From: an uncultured Lacibacter sp.
GTDB taxonomy: Bacteria; Bacteroidota; Bacteroidia; Chitinophagales; Chitinophagaceae
Assembly (NCBI RefSeq): GCF_946479605.1
Contig: NZ_CAMLGT010000003.1
Location: forward strand, 1 to 52,349
Length of the DNA stretch: 52,349 bases
Direction of reading: 5' to 3'
Numbering within the stretch: the first letter of the stretch is position 1; each line of letters starts with the position of its first letter. Positions 15,447 to 23,513 of this stretch are shown piece by piece. The notes under the pieces are model-generated. The model was not told the origin of the DNA. It saw only the letters and a list, made by a program, of their open reading frames with translations, and did not search any database. Both the position numbers and the translations under genes were made by a program.

Positions 15447-17087
15447 TCAGGCAGAAATTGCTTCGCCGTATAACTCCTGCTGTAATTGTTTTACTCTTGT
15501 ATCTTCAAGGTATTCATCAAACGTCATTAAACGATCAATGATGCCACCAGGTGTTAATTCAATAATACGGTTTGCTGTGGTATGCATGAACGTATGATCG
15601 TGTGATGTAAGTAACACCACGCCTTTATATTCAATACACTGTTCGTTAAAACTCTGAATACTTTCCAGATCAAGATGGTTTGTGGGTTGATCTAATACAA
15701 TTACGTTTGGATTCTGCATCATCATTTTACTGATCATGCAACGCACTTTTTCGCCTCCACTCAATACGTTAGTCTTTTTCATGATATCATCACCACTGAA
15801 CAGCATCTTTCCTAAAAAGCCACGCAGGAATGGTTCATCAGCATCCGTAACATGGCTGGGCACATATTGGCGAAGCCACTCCATTAAGTTCAACCCCTGT
15901 GTAAAAAAGCTGTTATGTTCAACCGGCAAATATGCTTTTGTAATGGTTGATCCCCATTCGTATGCACCATGATCGGCTATTTCTTCTGCATTAATAATAT
16001 CAAAGAAATGGGTAACCGCCAATGGATCTTTACTTACTATCGCAATCTTATCGCCTTTGTTAACGGTGAAGTTTACTTTATCAAATAATACACGGCCGTC
16101 AACAGATTTTTTCAGGTTCTCAATATTGAGGATCTGGTTGCCAACTTCACGCAATGGCTGGAAAATAATACCGGGGTATTTGCGGTTAGATGGTTCAATT
16201 TCTTCAATGGTAAGTTTTTCCAACGCCTTTTTACGGGAAGTAGCCTGTTTGCTTTTTGATGCATTTGCACTGAACCGGGCAATGAAGTCAATCAAAGCCT
16301 GGCGCTTTTCCTCAACTTTCTTGTTCTTATCACCCAACTGACGGGCCATTAACTGGCTGCTTTCGTACCAGAACGTATAGTTACCGGTGAAGACTTTGAT
16401 CTTTGAACGATCAACATCGGCCACATGTGTACAAACAGCATCAAGGAAGTGACGATCGTGGCTCACCACCAATACAATGTTCTCATATTCTGCAAGAAAG
16501 TTTTCCAGCCAACCGATGGTTTCAATATCCAAGCCGTTGGTCGGTTCATCCAGCAAAAGAATGTCAGGATTACCAAATAATGCCTGCGCCAATAACACAC
16601 GCACTTTCAAATTACTGGGGATGTCTTTCATCAACATCTGATGATATGCATCTTTTATACCAAGACTGCTGAGGAAAGTTGCCGCATCGCTTTCTGCTGT
16701 GTAGCCACCCATTTCGCCAAACTCAGCTTCGAGCTCACCGGCCTTCATGTAATCGTCTTCGGTTGCCTCAGGATCAGCATAAATAGCATCCTTTTTATGC
16801 ATTACATCCCACATTTTCTTGTGGCCCATGAGTACCGTGTTCAGCACGGTTTGCTCATCAAACTCAAAGTGGTTTTGTTTTAATACCGCCAAACGTTCGC
16901 CGGGGGTAATTTCTACTGATCCTTTGTTTGGCTCAATTTCGCCACTGAGGATCTTTAAAAAAGTACTCTTCCCTGCACCATTGGCACCAATAACACCGTA
17001 ACAGTTGCCCTTGGTAAAATTGATATTTACTTCATCGAACAATACCCGCTTACCATAGGAGAGGGTTATATTTCTTGCACTGATCAT
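15447..17087 (-). CDS. ABC-F family ATPase (YbiT/YkpA-like) with degenerate second nucleotide-binding domain
   Basis: 546 residues from ATG 17087; the frame is open 117 nt further but that would cross the promoter box at 17141-17148. The first domain is canonical: Walker A GANGAGKST (G34-T42) and Walker B LLLDEPTNGLD. A basic linker rich in Lys/Arg (FSANASKSKQATSRKKALEKL) is the ABC-F interdomain linker. The second domain keeps the signature LSGGEK and LDQPTNHLD. However, its Walker A is replaced by SKDPLAVTHFF (about residues 349-359), and its catalytic glutamate is glutamine, Q467. ABC-F proteins act on the ribosome E site. The changes predict hydrolysis at one site only. Related YkpA-type proteins also have, as I recall, a divergent second Walker A, so part of this may be clade-wide. 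Confidence 0.9.
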   Translation of the reverse strand: MISARNITLSYGKRVLFDEVNINFTKGNCYGVIGANGAGKSTFLKILSGEIEPNKGSVEITPGERLAVLKQNHFEFDEQTVLNTVLMGHKKMWDVMHKKDAIYADPEATEDDYMKAGELEAEFGEMGGYTAESDAATFLSSLGIKDAYHQMLMKDIPSNLKVRVLLAQALFGNPDILLLDEPTNGLDIETIGWLENFLAEYENIVLVVSHDRHFLDAVCTHVADVDRSKIKVFTGNYTFWYESSQLMARQLGDKNKKVEEKRQALIDFIARFSANASKSKQATSRKKALEKLTIEEIEPSNRKYPGIIFQPLREVGNQILNIENLKKSVDGRVLFDKVNFTVNKGDKIAIVSKDPLAVTHFFDIINAEEIADHGAYEWGSTITKAYLPVEHNSFFTQGLNLMEWLRQYVPSHVTDADEPFLRGFLGKMLFSGDDIMKKTNVLSGGEKVRCMISKMMMQNPNVIVLDQPTNHLDLESIQSFNEQCIEYKGVVLLTSHDHTFMHTTANRIIELTPGGIIDRLMTFDEYLEDTRVKQLQQELYGEAISA

Positions 17088-17140
17088 AGTTGTGATTGTT
17101 TGCCCACCGATTAGTGACCCGGTGAGCGTTTTTGAAGCCG

Positions 17141-17148
17141 CAAAGGTA
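17141..17148 (-). promoter_or_regulatory. Promoter -7 box of the ABC-F gene
   Basis: Minus strand TACCTTTG, a full match, 53 nt upstream of the ATG at 17087. It fixes the start downstream of it. Confidence 0.5.
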
Positions 17149-17234
17149 GGTAAAAACAGGCAGGGAAAGGGTTTGAGAGGAAACAGGTTTTTAACGGCTT
17201 TCAAAAGTACATTCTGATTTTATTTGCTGATTAA

Positions 17235-17271
17235 AAAAGCTGATTGCCCGGTTTACGGATGATCAGCTTTT
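17235..17271 (-). terminator. Terminator of the small secreted protein gene
   Basis: Stem AAAAGCTGAT/ATCAGCTTTT with a 17-nt loop, followed on the minus strand by a run of T, 17 bp past the stop at 17288. Confidence 0.6.
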
Positions 17272-17287
17272 GGAGATGATGTTTCGT

Positions 17288-17653
17288 TTAATCTTTTGCT
17301 ATGGCAACTTCTGGCTGCAGTTCTCTCTTAAACAAATAAGTTGTGACCGACACTTCAGAATTCCGGGGTATTATTTCTACCAGCTTCCAGCCTTTTTTCC
17401 CCATGTGGTTCAATGCATCGGCTGCTGATTTAAACTTTATAGCATTGCCTGCACTATCTGTTTCTGCAAACCGCTTATTAAAAAAAATGCTGGTGATAGT
17501 TCGTGTTCCATCATCAACTTCAAGATATATATCAGTTGATAATGTTGGGCTTTGAAGACGAACAAAACAATATTGTTCAATGGTTTCCTTCTGTTGTGCA
17601 GTTGTATGCAAATAAACAGTGCTGCAGAAAAGAATAAGTAAAAGATATTTCAT
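17288..17653 (-). CDS. Small secreted protein of unknown function
   Basis: 121 residues. The signal peptide ends near YLHTTAQ-QK (about residue 19). The mature part is a mixed alpha/beta protein with FNKRFAETDSAGNAIKFKSAADALNHMGKKGWKLVE. The pattern of Asp/Ala-rich helix followed by GKKGWKLVE resembles small Bacteroidota periplasmic proteins described by DUF4177-like folds, but I would not assign one. It lies directly before the terminator and just after the sugar-oxidation operon on the same strand, separated from it by a strong terminator, so it is transcribed separately. Confidence 0.7.
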   Translation of the reverse strand: MKYLLLILFCSTVYLHTTAQQKETIEQYCFVRLQSPTLSTDIYLEVDDGTRTITSIFFNKRFAETDSAGNAIKFKSAADALNHMGKKGWKLVEIIPRNSEVSVTTYLFKRELQPEVAIAKD

Positions 17654-17703
17654 AAACGTTTTTCAGCAAACTACAACGCCAAATGAAAAAACAGCGTTAA
17701 TAA

Positions 17704-17735
17704 AAAAGCTGTATTGAACAATCAATACAGCTTTT
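17704..17735 (-). terminator. Terminator closing the leftward sugar-oxidation operon
   Basis: A perfect 14-bp stem (17704-17717 with 17722-17735) and a 4-nt loop ACAA. The minus strand continues with six T residues. It begins 20 bp past the DUF1080 stop codon. Confidence 0.85.
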
Positions 17736-17754
17736 ACAAATCCTTAGCAGATGC

Positions 17755-18537
17755 TTATTTTAATTCCTTGATCTTGATATTTCTGAACCAGACATGATTG
17801 CCATGATCCTGCAAACCAATGCGTCCTTTTTTGTATGTACCAAAATCTTTCATGTCTTTAAACTTACTGCCCGCAAGCATTTTTTTCCATCCTTCATCCC
17901 ACATGGTGGTGGTTACCACTTTTACATTGTTCAGGTAAAACTCCAGCACACCGTTTTGTGATTTGATCTCTGCCAGGTTCCATTCCAATGCCGGCTTTAC
18001 TGTTTCCGGAGCTGCTGTGATAAGATCATACAGATCGCCTGCACGATGTTTGGTGATCTTTGCATCGGGGTGACATGTATTATCAAGCACCTGCATTTCA
18101 GGCCCGGTCATCCATGGCCACTGATACTTGGCTGTGTCTTCATGAATGTAGAAGATGATACCGCTATTGCCACAAGTATCAATTTTCCATTCAATTTTTA
18201 AATGAAAATTATCGAACTCTTTATCACTCACAATATCACCACCATCTTTGATCTGCCAGTTTTCTTTTTGCGATGCATCTAAATGCAGTGATCCATCTTC
18301 TTCTACTTTCCATGCACTGCCCACAGGCGCACCGCCATACTTATGCCAGCCCGCTGTTGTTTTTCCATCAAACAAAGCAATCCATCCTTCTTCCTGTTCC
18401 TGTGCTGTTAACACAGAATTTGTTGGTGCCACTGGCTCTTGTGTTAATGTGTCGGAAGGTGAACCATTTTTTTCACCTTCATTATTACAGGATAATACAA
18501 AGGGGACGGCAATTATCATGAAAAGAGAACGAACCAT
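17755..18537 (-). CDS. DUF1080 lipoprotein, 3-keto-disaccharide hydrolase family
   Basis: 260 residues. Lipoprotein signal with lipobox FVLSC (C about 16). A Ser/Thr-rich linker follows, then a concanavalin-like DUF1080 sandwich with GWIALFDGKTTAGWHKYGG, DGGDIVSDKEFDNFHLKIEWKI and IGLQDHGNHVWFRNIKIKEL, all typical. Members of this family have been shown to hydrolyse 3-keto-glycosides, releasing 3-keto-glucose, which is the basis of the Pfam name. It starts 2 nt after the cytochrome c gene ends and is the last gene of the leftward operon. Placement with GMC dehydrogenases supports periplasmic hydrolysis of oxidised glycosides. Confidence 0.9.
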   Translation of the reverse strand: MVRSLFMIIAVPFVLSCNNEGEKNGSPSDTLTQEPVAPTNSVLTAQEQEEGWIALFDGKTTAGWHKYGGAPVGSAWKVEEDGSLHLDASQKENWQIKDGGDIVSDKEFDNFHLKIEWKIDTCGNSGIIFYIHEDTAKYQWPWMTGPEMQVLDNTCHPDAKITKHRAGDLYDLITAAPETVKPALEWNLAEIKSQNGVLEFYLNNVKVVTTTMWDEGWKKMLAGSKFKDMKDFGTYKKGRIGLQDHGNHVWFRNIKIKELK

Positions 18538-18539
18538 GC

Positions 18540-18956
18540 TTATTTGTTTTTTAGTAAAAGAATGTATTTGACCATTTGCTCAGCATCGGCAATAGTAACA
18601 ACTGCATTTGGCGGCATCGCCACATCACCCCAAACACCGCTGCCTCCTTTCACTACTTTTTCTGCAAGCATTTTAATATTTGCTTCTGTTGCTTCGTATT
18701 TGTTAGCTACATCACGATAGGCCGGGCCAATTACTTTTTCATCAATTTTATGACAGGTGAGACAAAGATTTTCAGGCTTGGCCACAAGTGCTAATCCTTT
18801 TTCATAATCAGGATTGTCAGTTGGTGAAGCTGCTGCTTCCGATGCTTCAGAGGTTTCTGATTTTTGTTCGGTTGCTGCTTCTTTATTTTCTGTACCGGAA
18901 CCACCACAGGCAATAAGCATCAATGCTACTGCAGATGTAATTAAAATCTTTTTCAT
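18540..18956 (-). CDS. Monoheme cytochrome c lipoprotein
   Basis: 138 residues. Lipobox LMLIAC near residue 17, an acidic Ala/Glu/Ser-rich linker (about 20-50), then a class I cytochrome c domain with heme site CLTCH and a probable axial methionine in VAMPPNAV. The C-terminal helix is DAEQMVKYILLLK. Size and motif spacing match c551/c552-type electron carriers. In glucose-3-dehydrogenase systems a cytochrome c accepts electrons from the GMC flavoprotein. Its position inside the operon, just ahead of DUF1080, supports that role here. It is tethered to a membrane by the lipid anchor, so it probably faces the periplasm. Confidence 0.92.
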   Translation of the reverse strand: MKKILITSAVALMLIACGGSGTENKEAATEQKSETSEASEAAASPTDNPDYEKGLALVAKPENLCLTCHKIDEKVIGPAYRDVANKYEATEANIKMLAEKVVKGGSGVWGDVAMPPNAVVTIADAEQMVKYILLLKNK

Positions 18957-18986
18957 AATCTATTCTTTTAAGTTGAAAATTATCGT

Positions 18987-20042
18987 TTAATCAAGCCCTA
19001 AAATACGACGGTTTGTGGCAACATCACTACCGGCTCCTGCAAAATCATCAAATGTTTTATCCGTAACACGGATAATATGATTTTTGATAAACGCTGCACC
19101 TTCACGTGCCCCGTCTTCAGGATGTTTAATACAGCACTCCCATTCCATTACCGCCCAGCCATCATAACCGTATTGGGTTAGTTTACTGAAGATGGTTTTG
19201 AAATCAACCTGTCCATCGCCAGGACTCCGATAACGACCTGCACGGTTCAACCAGCTTTGATAACCACCAAAGGTTCCTTGTCTGCCGCTGGGATTAAACT
19301 CTGAATCTTTCACATGAAATGCTTTGATGCGTTCATGATACAGATCAATGTATTCAATATAATCCAGTTGCTGCAAAACAAAATGCGATGGATCGTACAG
19401 CAAACATGCTCGCTTGTGATTGTTTACTTTTTCCAAAAACATTTCATACGTAATACCATCAAACAGATCTTCACCTGGGTGAATTTCATAACACACATCA
19501 ACACCGCATTCATCAAAATAATTGAGGATAGGTAACCAACGTTTGGCTAATTCTTTAAACCCTTCTTCTACCAAACCATCCGGACGTTGCGGCCATGGAT
19601 GAAAGGTATGCCACAACAATGAGCCACTGAATGTTGCATGTGCTGTTAGTCCTAAATTTTGTGATGCTTTTGCTCCGTACATTAATTGCTGTACCGCCCA
19701 TTCCTGTCTTGCTTTTGGATTATTCTTTACTTCATCTGCTGCAAATGCATCAAACATGGTATCGTATGCCGGGTGTACTGCAACGAGTTGACCTTGCAAA
19801 TGCGTACTCAGTTCAGAAATTTCCAACCCATAACTGTTGATCTTTCCTTTCAACTCATCAGCATAGGTTTTGCTTTCTGCTGCAAGTTTCAGATCGATCA
19901 TCCGTTTTTCCCATGTTGGAATTTGTACTGCTTTAAACCCGAGAGATGCTGCCCATTCGCAAATTGTTTCTAAACTGTTGAACGGAGCTTTATCGCCCAT
20001 GAACTGGGCTAAAAAGATGGCTGGTCCTTTAATCGTTCTCAT
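18987..20042 (-). CDS. Sugar phosphate isomerase/epimerase-like TIM-barrel protein
   Basis: 351 residues. Xylose-isomerase-like TIM barrel (AP_endonuc_2 family). Metal-site candidates are the Glu in VCYEIHPGED, Asp in LLYDPSHF, His in KAFHVKDSEF and Glu in AVMEWECC. No export signal is seen, so it is cytoplasmic, unlike its counterpart at 32015-32917. Proteins of this family in glycoside 3-oxidation clusters act as isomerases or as lyases on 3-keto-sugars (including C-glycoside cleaving enzymes). The precise substrate cannot be read from sequence. It is separated by 21 nt from the upstream Gfo/Idh gene; that space is a 7-bp periodic repeat. Confidence 0.85.
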   Translation of the reverse strand: MRTIKGPAIFLAQFMGDKAPFNSLETICEWAASLGFKAVQIPTWEKRMIDLKLAAESKTYADELKGKINSYGLEISELSTHLQGQLVAVHPAYDTMFDAFAADEVKNNPKARQEWAVQQLMYGAKASQNLGLTAHATFSGSLLWHTFHPWPQRPDGLVEEGFKELAKRWLPILNYFDECGVDVCYEIHPGEDLFDGITYEMFLEKVNNHKRACLLYDPSHFVLQQLDYIEYIDLYHERIKAFHVKDSEFNPSGRQGTFGGYQSWLNRAGRYRSPGDGQVDFKTIFSKLTQYGYDGWAVMEWECCIKHPEDGAREGAAFIKNHIIRVTDKTFDDFAGAGSDVATNRRILGLD

Positions 20043-20045
20043 TTT

Positions 20046-20066
20046 TCAATTATCAATTATAAATTA
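20046..20066. repeat. 7-bp periodic array between two operon genes
   Basis: Three consecutive heptamers, TCAATTA, TCAATTA and TAAATTA. The array fills the whole 21-nt gap and includes the stop codon of the Gfo/Idh gene. Confidence 0.6.
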
Positions 20067-21221
20067 AACAACAAACTCTTTCCACTTCACCTCACTCTTT
20101 CCGCTTTCAATTACATTATCTACAAAGGCCATTCCACGCACACCTTCATTTACACTTGGGAAATCGAGCCATTCTTCTTTTGGTTGCTCACGGTTCATCT
20201 TTGCACGAACAGTTAAAATGAAATTGCGATAGAGATTACCGAATGCTTCAAGGTAACCTTCTGGATGACCAGCAGGCACACGTGTATTATGAGTAGCATA
20301 TGAACTATTGTAACCTGCTCCTGTTCTGTAAACTTCAGTTGGTTTATCTAACCATTTTACCAATAAACTATTTGCATCTTCCTGTTTCCATTCCAATCCA
20401 CCTTTTTCACCGTAAACTCTAATTTTTACATTGTTCTCTTCACCTGCAGCAATTTGTGAAGCCATCAACACACCTGTTGATCCATTGTTGAATTTTAAAA
20501 AGGCAGCGCCATCATCATCCAGCAAACGGTTTTCAACAACAATATTTATATCTGCACAAATATGTGTTACTTCTAAACCTGTAACGTACTCTGCTAAATT
20601 GAAAGCATGTGTACCAATATCGCCCATGCATCCGGCCTTTCCGCTTTTCTTCGGATCGGTACGCCAGCTTGCCTGTATGTTACCCGTTCCTTCAAGGAAA
20701 GTGCTTAACCAACCTTGCGGATATTCTACATACACTTTCCTGATTTTTCCCAACGCTCCGCTTTTTACCAATTGCTTCGCCTGTTTAACCATCGGGTAAC
20801 CGGTGTAAGTATGACAAAGCAATAGACTTAATCCTGTTTCTTCCACTTTTGCCTTTAGTTGCTTAGCCTCTTCCAATGTAAACGTGATGGGTTTTTCAAT
20901 CACCACATTAAACCCTTTATCAAGCGCCATCATGGCCGGATCAAAATGCACAAAGTTGGGTGTTACAATGCTGACGAAATCAATGCGTTTATCAGCCGGC
21001 ATTGCTGCTTCTTTTTCCAGCATGATTTTATAATCGGTGTAAATGCGGTCTTCATCAAGAAATAACATTTTACCAGACTCAACAGCAACATCTGCGTTGG
21101 CGCTTAGTGCGCCTGCTACCAGTTCTACCTGTCCATCCATATTCAACGCAATGCGGTGTACAGCACCAATAAATGCATCTTTGCCACCACCTATCATTGC
21201 CATGCGAAGTTTTCTGCTCAT
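20064..21221 (-). CDS. Gfo/Idh/MocA-family NAD(P)-dependent oxidoreductase (cytoplasmic)
   Basis: 385 residues. N-terminal Rossmann fold (MAMIGGGKDAFIGAVHRIAL), the family motif VIEKPITFT (Glu-Lys-Pro with catalytic lysine) near residue 110 and the C-terminal alpha/beta domain with GDIGTHAFNLAEYVTG. No signal peptide. Family members oxidise or reduce sugar hydroxyls, often at C3, with NAD(P). In a 3-keto-glycoside pathway it would reduce 3-keto-glucose to glucose in the cytoplasm, or act in the reverse direction. The TIM-barrel gene follows after 21 nt, so the two are cotranscribed. Confidence 0.9.
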   Translation of the reverse strand: MSRKLRMAMIGGGKDAFIGAVHRIALNMDGQVELVAGALSANADVAVESGKMLFLDEDRIYTDYKIMLEKEAAMPADKRIDFVSIVTPNFVHFDPAMMALDKGFNVVIEKPITFTLEEAKQLKAKVEETGLSLLLCHTYTGYPMVKQAKQLVKSGALGKIRKVYVEYPQGWLSTFLEGTGNIQASWRTDPKKSGKAGCMGDIGTHAFNLAEYVTGLEVTHICADINIVVENRLLDDDGAAFLKFNNGSTGVLMASQIAAGEENNVKIRVYGEKGGLEWKQEDANSLLVKWLDKPTEVYRTGAGYNSSYATHNTRVPAGHPEGYLEAFGNLYRNFILTVRAKMNREQPKEEWLDFPSVNEGVRGMAFVDNVIESGKSEVKWKEFVV

Positions 21222-21260
21222 ATCAATTGTTCTAATAATGAAAAATAATTATCCATCATA

Positions 21261-21288
21261 AATGGTCAATGGTGAATTGTGAACGATG
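21261..21288. repeat. 7-bp periodic array, left arm
   Basis: Four heptamers AATGGTC, AATGGTG, AATTGTG, AACGATG in the 117-bp gap between the two Gfo/Idh genes. It faces an inverted array at 21308-21342. Confidence 0.6.
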
Positions 21289-21307
21289 CCGGATCTGTTT
21301 ATTTCCG

Positions 21308-21342
21308 ATTCACTATTGACAATTTGCTATTCACCATCTTAC
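21308..21342. repeat. 7-bp periodic array, right arm (inverted)
   Basis: Five heptamers ATTCACT, ATTGACA, ATTTGCT, ATTCACC, ATCTTAC. Read on the other strand they are GGTGAAT, AGCAAAT, TGTCAAT, AGTGAAT, the same kind of unit as the left arm. The array runs into the 3' end of the Tat-type Gfo/Idh gene. Confidence 0.6.
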
Positions 21343-22757
21343 CATCCTGTTCTGTACTCACGTTTTACAAACTGGTTGGCCTCATCAAAATTGGTAATCT
21401 TCATATTCTTTGCATCCCACAATAACTTCTTGCGTCCAAGATACTTATCGCCCCATCCTGTCAATTTCGGGTTCTTGATCATCCATGAACGGATGGCCAG
21501 ATTACCCATCAATATACTTTCCGTAAAGGGACCTGCATATTCAAACGGCGAACTGGTTTCACCTTTTCCATAACCAGCAATACATGCATTTACCCATTGT
21601 ACATAATGGCCTTCGGGTACACGTTTTAGCTTTGGTGCAGGAAGTTTTTCCTGCTTCATACGCTTGGTTGGCAACAATGTTGGCTTTTCACCATAGCAAC
21701 CACTCATCATCTTACCTTTTGTACCTTCGAAAATTACACCACCATCCCAGTTACCCATTTCTTCATCAGGCAATAACTCAGCTGGACGTTGCGGCAACAA
21801 GCCACCATCCATCCATGTAACTTTTATCTGGCCTTTACCATCCGTACGTGGATAGTTGAGATGAATGATAGATGCCGGCGGGCAGCTATCAATATAACCA
21901 GCTTCTGTCCAAGCAGCAGTAAACTGGTTTGGCAAACTACACTCTACTTCGTTTGGATAAAGAATTGGCAAGATGCGGTAAATAGGATCCATAATATGAC
22001 AAGCCATATCGCCCAACGCACCAGTACCAAACGACCACCAACCTCTCCAGTTAAATGGATGATAAGCGGGGTTATAATCTTCATATTTCGATGGGCCGAT
22101 CCATAGATCCCATTTAAAATTTGCAGGTACAGTATGTGTTCCGCTTGGTTTTGCTAAACCTTGTGGCCATACCGGACGGTTTGTCCAGGCATTTACGCTG
22201 GTTACTTTCCCAATCAAGCCGGCATCATACCATTCTTTCATTAAACGCACACCATCGCCACTGCCACCCTGGTTGCCCATTTGTGTAACCACTTTGTATT
22301 TCTTTGCAGCTTCGGTGAGCATACGGGCTTCATAAATATCATGCGTCAACGGTTTTTGAACATAAACATGCTTGCCCAATTCCATTGCAGCCAATGTGGC
22401 TATTGCATGTGTATGATCAGGTGTGGAAACCGATACTGCATCAATATTATTTTTTTCTTTCTCCAGCATTTCACGGAAATCATAATAGAATTTCGCTTTC
22501 GGGAAACGCTTAACTGAGCCTGCAGCTTGTGCTTCATCTACATCACAAAATGCAACGATATTTACTTTCGGGCTTTTTGCAAACTCTGCAAGATCGCTGG
22601 CGCCTTTACCACCAGCACCAATACCGGCAATGTTTAACCTGTCGCTTGGTGCTATATATCCTTTACCACCTAATACATGACGGGGCACAATAAAAAAACC
22701 GGCAGCAGCCAGTGAACCGGTTTTCAGAAAATCTCTTCTTGTTTTGTTCTTTAACAT
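21339..22757 (-). CDS. Gfo/Idh/MocA-family oxidoreductase with Tat signal (exported)
   Basis: 472 residues. A twin-arginine signal (KTRRDFLKTGSLAAAGFF) leads to a Rossmann fold with GIGAGGKG and the family motif YVQKPLTHD, where Gln replaces the more usual Glu of EKP. The long C-terminal domain has the bacterial-type extension. Export with a bound NAD(P) is known for this subgroup. In a periplasm lacking free NAD(P) such an enzyme would use a tightly bound cofactor, possibly for redox-neutral conversion of 3-keto intermediates. It follows the subunit-3 gene by 41 nt. The paralogous cytoplasmic enzyme downstream suggests two compartment-specific steps. Confidence 0.88.
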   Translation of the reverse strand: MLKNKTRRDFLKTGSLAAAGFFIVPRHVLGGKGYIAPSDRLNIAGIGAGGKGASDLAEFAKSPKVNIVAFCDVDEAQAAGSVKRFPKAKFYYDFREMLEKEKNNIDAVSVSTPDHTHAIATLAAMELGKHVYVQKPLTHDIYEARMLTEAAKKYKVVTQMGNQGGSGDGVRLMKEWYDAGLIGKVTSVNAWTNRPVWPQGLAKPSGTHTVPANFKWDLWIGPSKYEDYNPAYHPFNWRGWWSFGTGALGDMACHIMDPIYRILPILYPNEVECSLPNQFTAAWTEAGYIDSCPPASIIHLNYPRTDGKGQIKVTWMDGGLLPQRPAELLPDEEMGNWDGGVIFEGTKGKMMSGCYGEKPTLLPTKRMKQEKLPAPKLKRVPEGHYVQWVNACIAGYGKGETSSPFEYAGPFTESILMGNLAIRSWMIKNPKLTGWGDKYLGRKKLLWDAKNMKITNFDEANQFVKREYRTGW

Positions 22758-22798
22758 AAGTAAGAATTAAAAAAGGAGTAAGTAATACGTTATGCTGA

Positions 22799-23470
22799 TT
22801 ATGCTTTTGTGTCAAATGAAATACAATCTTTCAGATCTTTTTCTGTGTATGCCACGCCATACTGTTTCAGTACATCATCCGGCACACCGTTCCACTGGTT
22901 GGGCTGGTTACCCACATAGCCAAGATCTTTTACGCCAATTTGTGAAGTATAAAAACCAGTAGCTGTGAGGTTGCGCATAAGATTAAAGAATGCAACACCC
23001 TGTTTCATTTCAGGTTTTGCTTTTTCAGGATATGCAATATCATCAACAATGGCTATCTGCTGCTTGCCGTCGCAATCCACAAATGCTTTTTCAAAACGTT
23101 TACTGCTTTCCAGATCGAGCCAGCGCAAGCCACCACGCATTGGGGTTTGATGTTGTGGCATATCTTTTACAATAAACTCAATAAAATCGGGCACACCTGC
23201 CTCACTTGCACTGCCACTTACTTCGTCTTTAGGAATAATGATATCGGCCAATACAGTAATTGTTGCCATTTCATGTTTGCTGAAAAAAGTTTCAGCCATC
23301 AGTTTGGCCTCTATCTCTGCTTCAGTTTTTGTACGGTCGATGGTACTTGCCGGTGTTGATGAAGAGGAAGAAGCATTTGCTTTTTCATCAGCCGATTTAC
23401 AGGCATCAACCAATACCGATGATGCAACGGTACCAACTAAAATGGCTCTAATGGAATCTCTTCTTTTCAT
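22799..23470 (-). CDS. Gluconate 2-dehydrogenase subunit 3 family protein (small subunit of GMC dehydrogenase)
   Basis: 223 residues from ATG 23470, giving MKRRDSIRAILVG, a twin-arginine signal; a downstream Cys in LVDAC could be a lipid site. A Ser/Thr-rich linker precedes the helical Gluconate_2-dh3 domain (FSKHEMATITVLADIIIPKDE, AGVPDFIEFIVKD, FFNLMRNLTATGFYTS). In FAD-dependent glucose, fructose and glucoside-3-dehydrogenases this subunit carries the Tat signal and pulls the folded flavoprotein through the membrane. Here the GMC gene lies immediately upstream in the same operon and lacks a signal of its own, consistent with that hitch-hiker arrangement. Confidence 0.88.
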   Translation of the reverse strand: MKRRDSIRAILVGTVASSVLVDACKSADEKANASSSSSTPASTIDRTKTEAEIEAKLMAETFFSKHEMATITVLADIIIPKDEVSGSASEAGVPDFIEFIVKDMPQHQTPMRGGLRWLDLESSKRFEKAFVDCDGKQQIAIVDDIAYPEKAKPEMKQGVAFFNLMRNLTATGFYTSQIGVKDLGYVGNQPNQWNGVPDDVLKQYGVAYTEKDLKDCISFDTKA

Positions 23471-23513
23471 AAAAAAATATTTCACGCAGAGGCGCAGAGT
23501 CTGCTGAGTTGGG

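Noticed and set aside
15447..17204. Long form of the ABC-F gene with 39 extra N-terminal residues.
   Set aside because: The extension crosses the promoter box at 17141-17148; the family N-terminus begins exactly at ATG 17087.
23482..23512. Short CGCAGAGGCGCAGAG sequence between the GMC and subunit-3 genes, with a similar CTCTGCG sequence near 48530-48570, as a shared repeat.
   Set aside because: Common core is too short (about 7 bp) to claim a family from two places; left for genome-wide search.
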